Of a stretch of 64,000 nt of DNA, positions 34,969 to 43,444 are shown in pieces. Source of the stretch: Alistipes sp. (GTDB lineage Bacteria > Bacteroidota > Bacteroidia > Bacteroidales > Rikenellaceae); the NCBI GenBank assembly GCA_021201825.1, contig JAJQED010000016.1, positions 85,210 through 149,209 of the forward strand. The letters run 5' to 3'. Position 1 is the first letter of the stretch; each line of letters starts with the position of its first letter. Made by a program: the position numbers and the translations under genes. Under the pieces are notes generated by a model. It had not been told where the DNA came from and did no database searches. It saw nothing but the letters and a program-made list of their open reading frames with translations.

Positions 34969-36177
34969 ATGAGAATTACCGACATATTCAAAGTTTTAAT
35001 GCCGGCCGCTTTTCTGCTGGTATTATCCTCCTGCGGGAATAACGACGAAGGGGGTGACGGTCCGGATTGCATTCCCGTAGGAAAGATAAGCACTAAAAAT
35101 ACGGTGCTGGTTTACCTGGGGGTGGACAACAAGGATTTCTATACCGAGGGGAAAGAAAAGATAGACATACTGGTCAACAGCTGGTCGGACAGTTACGATG
35201 GGAATATGGTCGTGATGGCCGACGTGAGCAGCCGGTCCGGGATGAGTGACGACGCGGTACTGGTGCGCATTGGCAATACCGAGACGTGCGGACACGGGGC
35301 CGATACGGTAAAGACCTACCATAATCCCGACTCTTCGGACCCGGAATTTATGAAACAGGTCTGGGAGGATGTCATAGAGTTATACCCTGCGGAGCGGTAC
35401 GGCATGGTGGTCCTTTCGCACGCGATGGGCTGGCTGCCTTATGACCTTTACAAAAGTCCGGAGTCCCGGGCACTGATAGAGGATAACGGCAGTTATATGG
35501 AACTGGAGGATTTCGCCGGGGCAGTTCCCCGACTGGAATACCTTATCTGTGACCTTTGTTTCATGGCTGGCGTGGAAGTGGCCTATGAGCTTAAGGACAA
35601 GGTTAACTATCTTGTGGCTTCGCCTGCGGAGGTGCTGGTACCGGGATTCGATTACAGCAGAATGATGCCCCGGTTGCTTAAAACCGAATTTACGGAGGCG
35701 GATATAATACAGGTCGCTTATGATTTTTACGAAACATTCCGGGACGGTAAATATTATTCCAACGACCTCTATAAGTCTGCTACGGTAAGCGTAGTCAAGA
35801 ACTCCGAACTTCCCGCGCTGGCAGAGACTGTGCGGGATCTTATCGATTGGGACGTTCTTACCGCACAGGGAGATACCCTGGTAGACCAAGTGCAGGATTT
35901 TTTCCCTTACCGAAAATTCTACCACGACCTCGGGGACCTTATCGCCCATCTTTATCCGGATGACGAAGATATTGCCGGGCGGTTCCGGCAGGTGCTGGAC
36001 CAGTGTGTGATCGCCGAATACCACACCGACCATTTCTATACGGCTTCACCTTATCCGGGGGCCGGACATGCCATAGATGCATTTTGTGGGCTGACAACCT
36101 ATATTCCACGGACGGCCTACCCGTCGCTAAACGAATATTATACCACCCTCTCCTGGTTCGACGCCGTATACCGGTAA
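34969..36177 (+). CDS. Clostripain-family (C11) cysteine peptidase, lipoprotein
   Basis: A 402-residue protein with a lipoprotein signal (MRITDIFKVLMPAAFLLVLSSC). The C11 fold elements are present: VLVYLGVDNK at the first strand, the catalytic His in MVVLSHAMGWLPY, and the catalytic Cys in LICDLCFMAGVEVAYELKD (family: D-C/A-C-L-M). The region after this carries KVNYLVASPAEV as in other clostripain relatives. It is probably displayed on the outer membrane or faces the periplasm and cleaves after basic residues, although the specificity is not visible in the sequence. Confidence 0.82.
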   Translation: MRITDIFKVLMPAAFLLVLSSCGNNDEGGDGPDCIPVGKISTKNTVLVYLGVDNKDFYTEGKEKIDILVNSWSDSYDGNMVVMADVSSRSGMSDDAVLVRIGNTETCGHGADTVKTYHNPDSSDPEFMKQVWEDVIELYPAERYGMVVLSHAMGWLPYDLYKSPESRALIEDNGSYMELEDFAGAVPRLEYLICDLCFMAGVEVAYELKDKVNYLVASPAEVLVPGFDYSRMMPRLLKTEFTEADIIQVAYDFYETFRDGKYYSNDLYKSATVSVVKNSELPALAETVRDLIDWDVLTAQGDTLVDQVQDFFPYRKFYHDLGDLIAHLYPDDEDIAGRFRQVLDQCVIAEYHTDHFYTASPYPGAGHAIDAFCGLTTYIPRTAYPSLNEYYTTLSWFDAVYR

Positions 36178-36197
36178 GACGGGAAACGACGGACGGT

Positions 36198-36223
36198 AAG
36201 GCTCCCGGACCTCCGGGAGCTTT
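36198..36223 (+). terminator. Intrinsic terminator after the clostripain gene
   Basis: A 12-bp stem (AAGGCTCCCGGA paired with TCCGGGAGCTTT, one G-T pair) with a 2-base loop and an ATTTT tail lies 20 bases past the stop codon. Confidence 0.75.
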
Positions 36224-36407
36224 ATTTTGCCCGTCAGGAAGATGAGCCGACAGCGTTCCCGTAAATTCGTTCGTCGGGTTTATTGCACCGTTGGTCGGGA
36301 AAAGGGTATCACCGGGCGGTTCGGCTTATATGGAACGGCTGTATCTGATTACTTTTGAGCCGTGGGAGAACATTCCCGGTTATGGTAAACATTAATTCAC
36401 GAAGCAT

Positions 36408-37163
36408 ATGGAAGCTACCCGAAAAAAAGAGCGCGCAGAGCACAAACGGCCTAAACCAACGAGAAAAACCGGACGGTTATCCGGCATATTTTTCGGCCTT
36501 ATCCTGATAATTGCCGGTGTAGTCGCTTTAATGTATAGGACCGGGACAGTCTCCCAGTATGTATATTCCACCCTGTTTTCATGGCCCATACTGGCGATCC
36601 TTGCCGGTATTTATTTTCTCTTTTACCGGTATTATACCACGGCCATGGTATGCATAGCCGGAGGTTTTTTTTTCCTCTTGCCTAAACTGATAGACACTGA
36701 CTGGCAATGGGCCTCGGTTTATTGGCCGGTCGTAGTGGTTTTAGCCGGGTTGTGGATCGTAATAAATGCTTTCCGGCCCTCCCCCCGGCGCCGCAAACGG
36801 GATTGGAAAGCCGACCCGAAGACCGGTACCGGATTTGTCAACATTGACACAACCCTCGGCGGTTCCGAACATATCATTTTCGAAGAGGTGTTCAGGGGCG
36901 GTTTTATCCATGCCAAATTAAGCGGCACGACTCTCGACCTGAGGCATACCCGTTTGGAAGAGGGAGAAACCTATATAGATGTGGACGCAACCCTTGCGGG
37001 GATCGAGTTGTATGTGCCTGCCGGATGGGAGGTCGTCGCGCAGGTCCACAGCGTTGTAGGGGGTGTGGAAGATAAACGGCGGGAATCAGTCGGGGAAACT
37101 TCAAACCGTAAACTGGTCCTCACCGGCAAACTGACCCTGTCCGGGATCGAGATCAAGTCCTGA
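36408..37163 (+). CDS. LiaF-like membrane protein
   Basis: A 251-residue protein. A basic N-terminus is followed by four hydrophobic helices (LiaI/LiaF-type transmembrane region, residues about 20-125) and a beta-rich cytoplasmic C-terminal domain (VNIDTTLGGSEHIIF, DVDATLAGIELYVPAGWEV), the 'cell wall-active antibiotics response' fold. LiaF-type proteins restrain envelope-stress regulators. It ends one base before the LytTR gene begins, so the two are translated together and probably work as a sensor-regulator pair. The ligand or stress is unknown. Confidence 0.75.
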   Translation: MEATRKKERAEHKRPKPTRKTGRLSGIFFGLILIIAGVVALMYRTGTVSQYVYSTLFSWPILAILAGIYFLFYRYYTTAMVCIAGGFFFLLPKLIDTDWQWASVYWPVVVVLAGLWIVINAFRPSPRRRKRDWKADPKTGTGFVNIDTTLGGSEHIIFEEVFRGGFIHAKLSGTTLDLRHTRLEEGETYIDVDATLAGIELYVPAGWEVVAQVHSVVGGVEDKRRESVGETSNRKLVLTGKLTLSGIEIKS

Positions 37164-37164
37164 T

Positions 37165-37899
37165 ATGTTCCCCAACCTGAAAAATTTCTTTACGGTCGCA
37201 CTCTTCGCCGTATCGCTGTTCCTGCTGCTGTCGGTTTACGGGAGTACCGGAGTGGGGGTTACGGCGGTTTGCTCGGTGGTTTTTACCGCAGCCGTCCATA
37301 CAGTACTGAGTTTGTCACGGTTCATTCCCGCCCGCCCGGTGATGAAATTCGCGAGGCTGGTGTTCTACTTGGTCGGATTATGTCTGGTCCTGGCAATGGT
37401 CCTTGCGGTTTATACCGTTGAGGGAAACAACCTGTGGAATTTTGCGCAGGACTTGTTGTTATATCTCACGGTTGGATGTGTAATGTGGTATGTTTCGATC
37501 AATTCGGCCCATGAACCAACGAATGCCGAAGATGCCGGAATTGAACCCGAAACCTTTCCGGAACAAGGCCGCGAAATTCCCGATAATATAACGGTCCGCA
37601 AGGGAAAGAACCTGCATGTAATAGCCCGTGCCGATATAATCTATATAGCGGCTATGGGGGATTATATTTCGATCGTTACACCTGAGGGACGTTTCGTCAA
37701 AGAGGGAACCATGGCCGGCATGGAGTCCGGCCTCGGGGTTGAGTTCGTTAGGATACACCGCAGTACCATAGTGAATATCACCCGGATCTCAGCGGTCGAA
37801 CTCTACGGCAAACACTCCTATTCGGTGAAATTGAAGACCGGGGAGTTACTGCGGACCAGTGCGGCCGGCTACCGTCTTCTGCGGGCCCGGCTCGGATGA
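37165..37899 (+). CDS. Membrane-bound LytTR-domain transcription regulator
   Basis: A 244-residue protein with four N-terminal transmembrane helices (residues 1 to about 110), a short linker, and a C-terminal LytTR DNA-binding domain (ITVRKGKNLHVIARADIIYIAAMGDYISIVTPEG, EFVRIHRSTIVN). There is no receiver domain. The direct fusion of membrane segments to LytTR, together with the LiaF-like gene before it, suggests a one-component envelope-sensing system that binds DNA from the membrane. Its targets are not known; its own promoter is a candidate. Confidence 0.82.
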   Translation: MFPNLKNFFTVALFAVSLFLLLSVYGSTGVGVTAVCSVVFTAAVHTVLSLSRFIPARPVMKFARLVFYLVGLCLVLAMVLAVYTVEGNNLWNFAQDLLLYLTVGCVMWYVSINSAHEPTNAEDAGIEPETFPEQGREIPDNITVRKGKNLHVIARADIIYIAAMGDYISIVTPEGRFVKEGTMAGMESGLGVEFVRIHRSTIVNITRISAVELYGKHSYSVKLKTGELLRTSAAGYRLLRARLG

Positions 37900-37956
37900 A
37901 CTGTATGGCCGACAGGCACGGAATTTGGGGTTTGCGGAGTACAAAAATGATAAGAT

Positions 37957-39783
37957 ATGGCAAATGATAACTTCGCAGCACCGGCGGGAAAGATCGAGCG
38001 GATCGAACCGCCATGCTGGTGGACCGGCATGAAGACCCCGCTACAACTGATGGTATACGGTAAATCCCTGAAAGGCTATTCCGTCAGGATATGGGAAGAG
38101 GGCGGCCCGGTAATCCGGCAGGTACATACGGCCGACAGCGACAACTACCTGTTTATCGACCTTGAGATTCCGGAGCATACCGAACCAAAGCCGTACACGT
38201 TCGAACTGACAAAAGACGGCGACACTTTTACATTCGTTTACAATATTCTTCCACGGCGGGAGGGTTCGGCTGTGCGAGGGTCGTTCGACTCCTCGGACCT
38301 GGTTTACCTGATAATGCCCGACCGGTTCGCCAACGGCTACCTGGGTAACGACAGCACCCCGGATACGGCCGAAAAAGTGAACCGCGCGAAGCCGGACGGA
38401 CGGCACGGGGGAGACCTGCAGGGTATCATGGACCATCTCGATTACCTGGCGGACCTGGGTGTGACCGCATTGTGGATCACCCCGCCCTTACTGGATAACG
38501 AGCCTGAAGCCTCATACCACGGCTATGCCGCCGCGGACTATTACAAAGTCGACCCCCGTTACGGGGACAACGAACTTTACCGGGAACTGGTGCGGCAGGC
38601 ACATGCCCTCGGGCTTAAAGTTATTTTCGACGCCGTGCCCAACCATTGCGGTACGGCCCATTGGTGGATGGCCGACCTGCCTTTCACCGGCTGGATACAC
38701 CCGAAAGAGAACTTTCCGGCGTCCAATTACCGACTTGCAGCCCTCACGGACCCGAACGCATCGCCGGAAGATTTTCGCCAGTGTTTCGAGGGTTGGTTCG
38801 CCCCGTCTATGCCCGATATGGCCATCGAAACCCCATTCGTTTTACAATACTTTGCGCAAGTTTACATCTGGTGGTTGGAATGGGCCGACCTGGACGGACT
38901 GCGGGTCGATACTTTCCCATACAACGAAAAGCAGGCCATCGCCCGATGGACGGCCATGATCCTGGAAGAATATCCCGGTTTGCGGATAGTGGCCGAATGC
39001 TGGGAGAACTCGCCTGCGATTACATCATATTGGGACGGGGCAGCGGTAAACGCCGACGGCTACTGCTCCAACCTGCCCTCGGTAATGGACTTCCCGCTTC
39101 AGGGCGCCATCAATACCGCTTTGAAAACCGACGCGCAGGGTTGGAACGACGGCATGAATGCCATTTATGAGATGCTGGCGCACGACTTCCTTTACCCGGA
39201 CCCTCGCTCGCTGTTGATATTCCTCGATAATCACGATATCAGCCGGTTCGCCGACGACATGGATGGAAACGTGGACCGGATAATGATGGGTATTACCCTG
39301 CTGGCGACCCTGCGGGGCATCCCGCAGATGACTTACGGTACCGAACAGATGTTCCGCGCGGTGGACGTATCGCTCGGTGACGTCGGGGCACGGATAGACT
39401 TTCCCGGGGGATGGCCCGGCGATAAACGGGACCTGTTCACGGGCCGCAAACGGCGCAAAAAAGAACAGAAAGTCTATGACCATACTCGCAAACTTTTCAA
39501 CTGGCGCAAAGGCAACCGTGTGGTGCATTACGGTAAAACGATGCATTTCCTGCCCCATAACAATACCTACACTTATTTCCGCTACCTCCCGGATGAACCG
39601 GGAAAAAAGGTACTGGTTTTCCTGAACGGCTCGGATAAACCCCGCAAGGTGGAATGGGAAAGATACGGCTCACTGCTTAAACCCGGGGAGACCGGCATAA
39701 ACGTGCTAACGGGCAAGCCCGTGGTTAGCGGAGTGAAAGTAAAAGTACCTGCCCGCTCATCCATAGTCGTGGAATTTATATAA
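37957..39783 (+). CDS. GH13 alpha-amylase family enzyme, neopullulanase/cyclomaltodextrinase type
   Basis: A 608-residue enzyme with no signal peptide, so probably cytoplasmic. The N-terminal beta domain of cyclomaltodextrinases (about 110 residues) precedes the catalytic barrel: MPDRFANG, GHY-type strand DAVPNHCG, nucleophile Asp in LDGLRVDTFPY, acid/base Glu in RIVAECWENS, and the transition-state Asp in FLDNHDISRF. A C-terminal beta domain closes the protein. It hydrolyses alpha-1,4-glucan oligosaccharides taken up by the cell. It is not flanked by sus-type transport genes. Confidence 0.9.
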   Translation: MANDNFAAPAGKIERIEPPCWWTGMKTPLQLMVYGKSLKGYSVRIWEEGGPVIRQVHTADSDNYLFIDLEIPEHTEPKPYTFELTKDGDTFTFVYNILPRREGSAVRGSFDSSDLVYLIMPDRFANGYLGNDSTPDTAEKVNRAKPDGRHGGDLQGIMDHLDYLADLGVTALWITPPLLDNEPEASYHGYAAADYYKVDPRYGDNELYRELVRQAHALGLKVIFDAVPNHCGTAHWWMADLPFTGWIHPKENFPASNYRLAALTDPNASPEDFRQCFEGWFAPSMPDMAIETPFVLQYFAQVYIWWLEWADLDGLRVDTFPYNEKQAIARWTAMILEEYPGLRIVAECWENSPAITSYWDGAAVNADGYCSNLPSVMDFPLQGAINTALKTDAQGWNDGMNAIYEMLAHDFLYPDPRSLLIFLDNHDISRFADDMDGNVDRIMMGITLLATLRGIPQMTYGTEQMFRAVDVSLGDVGARIDFPGGWPGDKRDLFTGRKRRKKEQKVYDHTRKLFNWRKGNRVVHYGKTMHFLPHNNTYTYFRYLPDEPGKKVLVFLNGSDKPRKVEWERYGSLLKPGETGINVLTGKPVVSGVKVKVPARSSIVVEFI

Positions 39784-39806
39784 TAAGGGTCGATGCCGAA
39801 AGAAAA

Positions 39807-39833
39807 GAAGCCGGGATCATCGATCCCGGCTTC
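39807..39833 (+). terminator. Hairpin terminator after the GH13 gene
   Basis: A 12-bp perfect stem (GAAGCCGGGATC and complement) with a 3-base loop starts 23 bases after the stop. The following 210 bases to the AraC gene are AT-rich and show no further gene. Confidence 0.7.
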
Positions 39834-40042
39834 CCAATTATTAACATAACCGTTTTATTCAATATAATATTATATAACCCCTATTTCTTTAGTTTCTTTA
39901 TCTTGAAAGAACTATTATCTCTTTGTCAATTCCCACAGTGCAAATGTAAATATGAATTCCTAAACCATTATTTACAATTTTCCTGAATTACTTTACACAT
40001 TTTTCTTAATGCAAGTTAAACCTAATTTTTCCTTTTTCCAAG

Positions 40043-40915
40043 CTAATTCGCCGGTATTTCGTCCGAGTGAAGTTTGGTCATAAGCTCGGTCGGGGTGCAT
40101 CCGAACTGCTGTTTGCAGAAGCGTGTGAAGTGAGTCGGGGAGTTGAAATTGAACTTTATCATAACGTCGCTGATCGTAACACCCGGCTCCGAAAGATGGT
40201 ATTTGACATGCTTTGCGATCTGTTTGAGCATCCATTGGCGGGCCGGCATCCCGAATTCCTCCTTGAACACTGCGTCGAAATGACTGCGGCCCATCCGGGA
40301 CAACTCGGCAAGCTCCGAAACGCTGCTGACCTTAAGGTAATTTTCGAGAACAAGGGCTTTGAAATCCAATGAGTTGCCTATGATCGGGTAGAGTAGTTCC
40401 GCCAGTTCCTCTTTTTTGTAGAACCACCGCAGGATCAAAAATAATTCCCGTTGCTTGAGTTCGTGGAAATGCTCGCAGTTTATACCCTGCTGCATATAAT
40501 ACTTCAGCGAATCGAGGAACGAATACAGCTGCGGTATAATTTCCAGCGGACGGAAATCGTAGTCTATATTACGGCATATAGGCCAGTAGGAATGAATATT
40601 GAGCTTGTCGCAGACGTTGTTAATTACGTCGAACAGGCAGGTAATGACCGCGCTCTTCTGCGAAGAGCGGCTCACGCCGATGGAACCTTTGGGAATGAAC
40701 AGGATCTCTCCTTTCTTGAACGTTCTGTTGGTGAACTCGTTGCATGTTACCGTAAGTTCGCCCTCGAGGACGAAGATCATAAGGTTGTAGGGCTCGTCGT
40801 CGAAATAGAAATAACTTCCCGCCTCATCCTCACGGTACCGGAAACTGCATCGGTAGTCGGAAACGTAGTGCCTGCATGAAAGATGCTCGCGCACATACAA
40901 AAGGTCTCCAGCCAT
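40043..40915 (-). CDS. AraC-family transcription regulator
   Basis: A 290-residue regulator with an N-terminal cupin-like sensing domain (FYFDDEPYNLMIFVLEGELTVT, GEILFIPKG) and a C-terminal pair of helix-turn-helix motifs (SVSELAELSRMGRSHFDAVFKEEFGMPARQW and TISDVMIKFNFNSPTHFTRFCKQQFGCTPTELM). The effector and targets are unknown. It stands alone, transcribed away from 40916, with AT-rich sequence on both sides. Confidence 0.88.
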   Translation of the reverse strand: MAGDLLYVREHLSCRHYVSDYRCSFRYREDEAGSYFYFDDEPYNLMIFVLEGELTVTCNEFTNRTFKKGEILFIPKGSIGVSRSSQKSAVITCLFDVINNVCDKLNIHSYWPICRNIDYDFRPLEIIPQLYSFLDSLKYYMQQGINCEHFHELKQRELFLILRWFYKKEELAELLYPIIGNSLDFKALVLENYLKVSSVSELAELSRMGRSHFDAVFKEEFGMPARQWMLKQIAKHVKYHLSEPGVTISDVMIKFNFNSPTHFTRFCKQQFGCTPTELMTKLHSDEIPAN

Positions 40916-41090
40916 AATGTTTGGGTTTTATTGTGCAACTGGGGTTTACTAAAAACGGGTACTGGGGTAACATAAACCGGGAATTTCTTCCCTGCGGACA
41001 AAACTACCTATATTTTCAATCAAATCAAAATATGGCTGACTCGAAAAGAGAAATCCTCCTCGGGGTATACGAAAGGCGTTACGCAATCCG

Positions 41091-41696
41091 TTATTCGCTG
41101 TCGGAGATATCGATCAAACCGTTGATAACGGCATAGATAGTAAGCCCTGATACGGTCTTGATGCCGGTCTTGCGGGTAATGTTCTTACGGTGGGAAATGA
41201 CGGTATGCACCGAAATATTATGCTGCTGGGCGATCTCCTTGTTCGTAGCCCCTTTTGCCACCGACACAAGTATCTCTTTCTCCCGGTCCGATAGTTCGTA
41301 ATTGGTAACCGCGTCCTGCGTCCCGGCACGTTCATCCATGGCATTGCGTATCTTGCGGGCTATATGGCGCGGCTCGTCGTGGATACTGACCACCGTATCG
41401 AACTGTTTAAGCAGAGTATCGGGGAACAGCTCGTAGGCGAACCCGACGATAAGGCATTCCTGCAGGAAAGGATACTGGGACCTGAGCGGCTGGGATTTCG
41501 AACGTTCCAACAGGCAGGGGTTGATAACGACGATGTCCGGGTCGAGCATCCGGAGCCGTTCCCCTATGTAGTTCGTATCGGGAATCACGCCTGCAATCTC
41601 GTAAATGCCGCTCTGGGACAACACGGCCCCCAGGCCGGCCGATACGATCGCCGATGGCTCCACAAGAACTACCCTGAACCGTCCCCCCTCTTTCAT
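41091..41696 (-). CDS. LuxR-type regulator with degenerate receiver domain
   Basis: A 201-residue protein. The C-terminal GerE/LuxR helix-turn-helix is typical (LSDREKEILVSVAKGATNKEIAQQHNISVHTVISHRKNI). The N-terminal 110 residues look like a response-regulator receiver fold (FRVVLVEPSAIVSAGLGAVL), but the position of the phospho-acceptor Asp at the end of strand 3 reads IVVINPCLL, with Asn. It is probably not regulated by normal phosphorylation. Its start overlaps the stop of the hemerythrin gene (TAATG), so the two genes act together. Confidence 0.85.
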   Translation of the reverse strand: MKEGGRFRVVLVEPSAIVSAGLGAVLSQSGIYEIAGVIPDTNYIGERLRMLDPDIVVINPCLLERSKSQPLRSQYPFLQECLIVGFAYELFPDTLLKQFDTVVSIHDEPRHIARKIRNAMDERAGTQDAVTNYELSDREKEILVSVAKGATNKEIAQQHNISVHTVISHRKNITRKTGIKTVSGLTIYAVINGLIDISDSE

Positions 41697-42442
41697 TATT
41701 CGACCGTTTTTTCGAGCTGGGAAACCAGCGGTATCAGCACGAGGTTCTCGATAGTGGTATGGCGTGCAAGGTCTTCTTCCAGCCTGAAAATATCGTACAG
41801 CAGGTCCGGCCTCTCACCCGGGCAGCAACTGGCCGGCAGGTACTTGAGCAGTATATTTTTCAGGTCGTTCAGTTTCTCCTCGATATTGGTATGGTTCTCT
41901 TCGAATCGGGCGATGGAGTACCCTTTGACCCTGTGGCCCTCGAGCAGACCTTTTATATAAGGGAAGACCTCGTTTTCCTCATATTCGAAATGGTTCTCCA
42001 ACTCCGTACGGTAGCCCTCGAAAAATTTATGGAGCATCTTCCCGTAGAGCGGGTCGCAGCTTCGGCCGATTATATCGAGCCTGGCTGCCATGGAGGGTAT
42101 CTGGCGTGTGCGGAAATATTCGTGGGACTGGTGCAGGTAATCTACAATGCCGCTGATGTCGGTACTCTTCAGGCAGGCCGCATCGGGAATATACCCCTCG
42201 CGGCTGTGGACCGAGCATATCAGCATGAACAGGCTCACGGGAATCCCCGATTCGGCACACGCTTCGCTGACCCGTTTTTCGCCGAATCCCAGCCCGATCC
42301 CCATTCGCTCCAGCACGGGGATCAGCCGGTAATCCTCCAGGACCAGGTCGGCAAGCTTCATCCTGCCGGTCTCGTCGAAAGGAGACTGGGTGGGGGCCGT
42401 TCCGTCCTGCCCGGTTCGTACCGGTTCGGTTGTATCTTTCAT
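41696..42442 (-). CDS. RIC/YtfE-like hemerythrin-domain protein
   Basis: A 248-residue protein (start chosen at MKDTTEPVRTGQDG, just after a TAACTTTG -7 element at 42460-42467). The N-terminal domain aligns with ScdA_N but lacks its Cys-Cys (reads GLGFGEKRVSEACAESG). The C-terminal hemerythrin-like four-helix bundle has the expected His/Glu ligands (HQSHEYF, LENHFEYEENEVFPYI, EENHTNIEE, ARHTTIENLVLIP). Such di-iron proteins repair iron-sulfur clusters or handle NO and O2. Co-translation with the LuxR-type regulator suggests a nitrosative or oxidative stress switch. Confidence 0.8.
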   Translation of the reverse strand: MKDTTEPVRTGQDGTAPTQSPFDETGRMKLADLVLEDYRLIPVLERMGIGLGFGEKRVSEACAESGIPVSLFMLICSVHSREGYIPDAACLKSTDISGIVDYLHQSHEYFRTRQIPSMAARLDIIGRSCDPLYGKMLHKFFEGYRTELENHFEYEENEVFPYIKGLLEGHRVKGYSIARFEENHTNIEEKLNDLKNILLKYLPASCCPGERPDLLYDIFRLEEDLARHTTIENLVLIPLVSQLEKTVE

Positions 42443-42574
42443 CCGGTTAAGTTTTTCCGCAAAGTTAATGCTATTTCCCCGTGCCGTATAACCCCTATAA
42501 AGGTCATAATCCGCCCGCAATTTAGCTATTTTTCGGGATTGACCGCCATGGCCGTATTGCCGACCTTTGCAGAA

Positions 42575-42652
42575 GTTTGTTATGTAAAAGAATTGTAAGC
42601 CAGCAGTTGTTGCTAAATTACCGCAGAGGATCCCATAGCTCTGCGGTTTTTT
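42575..42652 (+). ncRNA. Orphan terminator with possible small RNA
   Basis: A good intrinsic terminator (CCGCAGAG, 10-base loop, CTCTGCGG, six T; 42621-42652) points along the plus strand, but no plus-strand gene precedes it for 2.6 kb. An imperfect promoter (ATTG, 20 bases, GACCTTTG) lies just before 42575. A transcript of about 75 bases is possible. The sequence class is not recognised. Confidence 0.3.
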
Positions 42653-42677
42653 ATTTCGACGGGGCCGACCCCGGATA

Positions 42678-43004
42678 TCAAAGCAAGCCCAGCTCCAATA
42701 GCGCCTCCTCGCTAATCATACTTCGGTCCCACGGGGGATCGAACGTGAGGTTGACTTCCACCTCCGTGACACCGTTCACCTTGCCGACCTGCTGTTTAAC
42801 ATCCTCCACCAACTGCTCGGCCACAGGACAAGTGGGGGCGGTGAGGGTCATCGATATGCTCGGTTTGCCCCCCGGCTCCACGTCGATTTCGTAGATCAAA
42901 CCCAGGTCGTAGATATTGACCGGTATCTCCGGGTCGTAGATATTCTTCAGGACATTAACGATGTCCCGTTCGATGCGTAGTATTTCCTGCGGTGTGGCTG
43001 CCAT
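42678..43004 (-). CDS. MIP18/DUF59 iron-sulfur assembly factor (SufT-like)
   Basis: A 108-residue DUF59 protein: DIVNVLKNIYDPEIPVNIYDLGLIYEID is the family's hallmark, followed by TLTAPTCPVAEQLVEDV with the conserved Cys and a C-terminal FDPPWDRSMISEEA. It helps mature iron-sulfur proteins. The ATG at 43004 is preferred over the adjacent upstream GTG because it makes a TGATG overlap with the sufE stop. The pairing with sufE supports the function. Confidence 0.88.
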   Translation of the reverse strand: MAATPQEILRIERDIVNVLKNIYDPEIPVNIYDLGLIYEIDVEPGGKPSISMTLTAPTCPVAEQLVEDVKQQVGKVNGVTEVEVNLTFDPPWDRSMISEEALLELGLL

Positions 43005-43444
43005 CACTTTTCCTCCTTACTTGCGAATGCCATTGCGAAGAGCCTCATCTGTTTTATCATGGCCACCAGTCCGTTGGACCGGGTGGGTGAGAGGTTCTCA
43101 CGCAATCCTATACGGTCTATGAAATAAAGGTCGGTGTCCAGCACCTGGGTTGGTGTGCGGCCGTTGAGCACCCTGATCAACAGGGCGATAATACCCTTGG
43201 TTATGATCGCGTCGCTGTCTGCCGAGAACCACACCTTGCCGTCTTCGTAACGGGCGTCGACCCATACCCTGGACTGGCACCCCTGGATAAGGTACTGTTC
43301 TGTCCTGTGGGCAGGATCTATGGCAGGCAGCTCACCGGCCAGCTCGATCAGGTAATCGTATTTATCCAGCCATTCGTCGAATACCGAGAACTCCTCGATT
43401 ATCTCTTCCTGTATCCTGTCGGTTTGCATCTTATTGTCAGTCAT
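43004..43444 (-). CDS. sufE: SufE cysteine-desulfurase partner
   Basis: A 146-residue SufE-fold protein with the active-site Cys in QYLIQGCQSRVWVDA. It accepts persulfide sulfur from a SufS desulfurase for Fe-S cluster assembly. Length and motifs are standard (FSVFDEWLDKYDYLIELAGELP; RSNGLVAMIKQM). The rest of the suf operon is not in this window. It overlaps the phosphatase-like gene upstream by 8 bases and the DUF59 gene downstream by one base. Confidence 0.92.
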   Translation of the reverse strand: MTDNKMQTDRIQEEIIEEFSVFDEWLDKYDYLIELAGELPAIDPAHRTEQYLIQGCQSRVWVDARYEDGKVWFSADSDAIITKGIIALLIRVLNGRTPTQVLDTDLYFIDRIGLRENLSPTRSNGLVAMIKQMRLFAMAFASKEEK

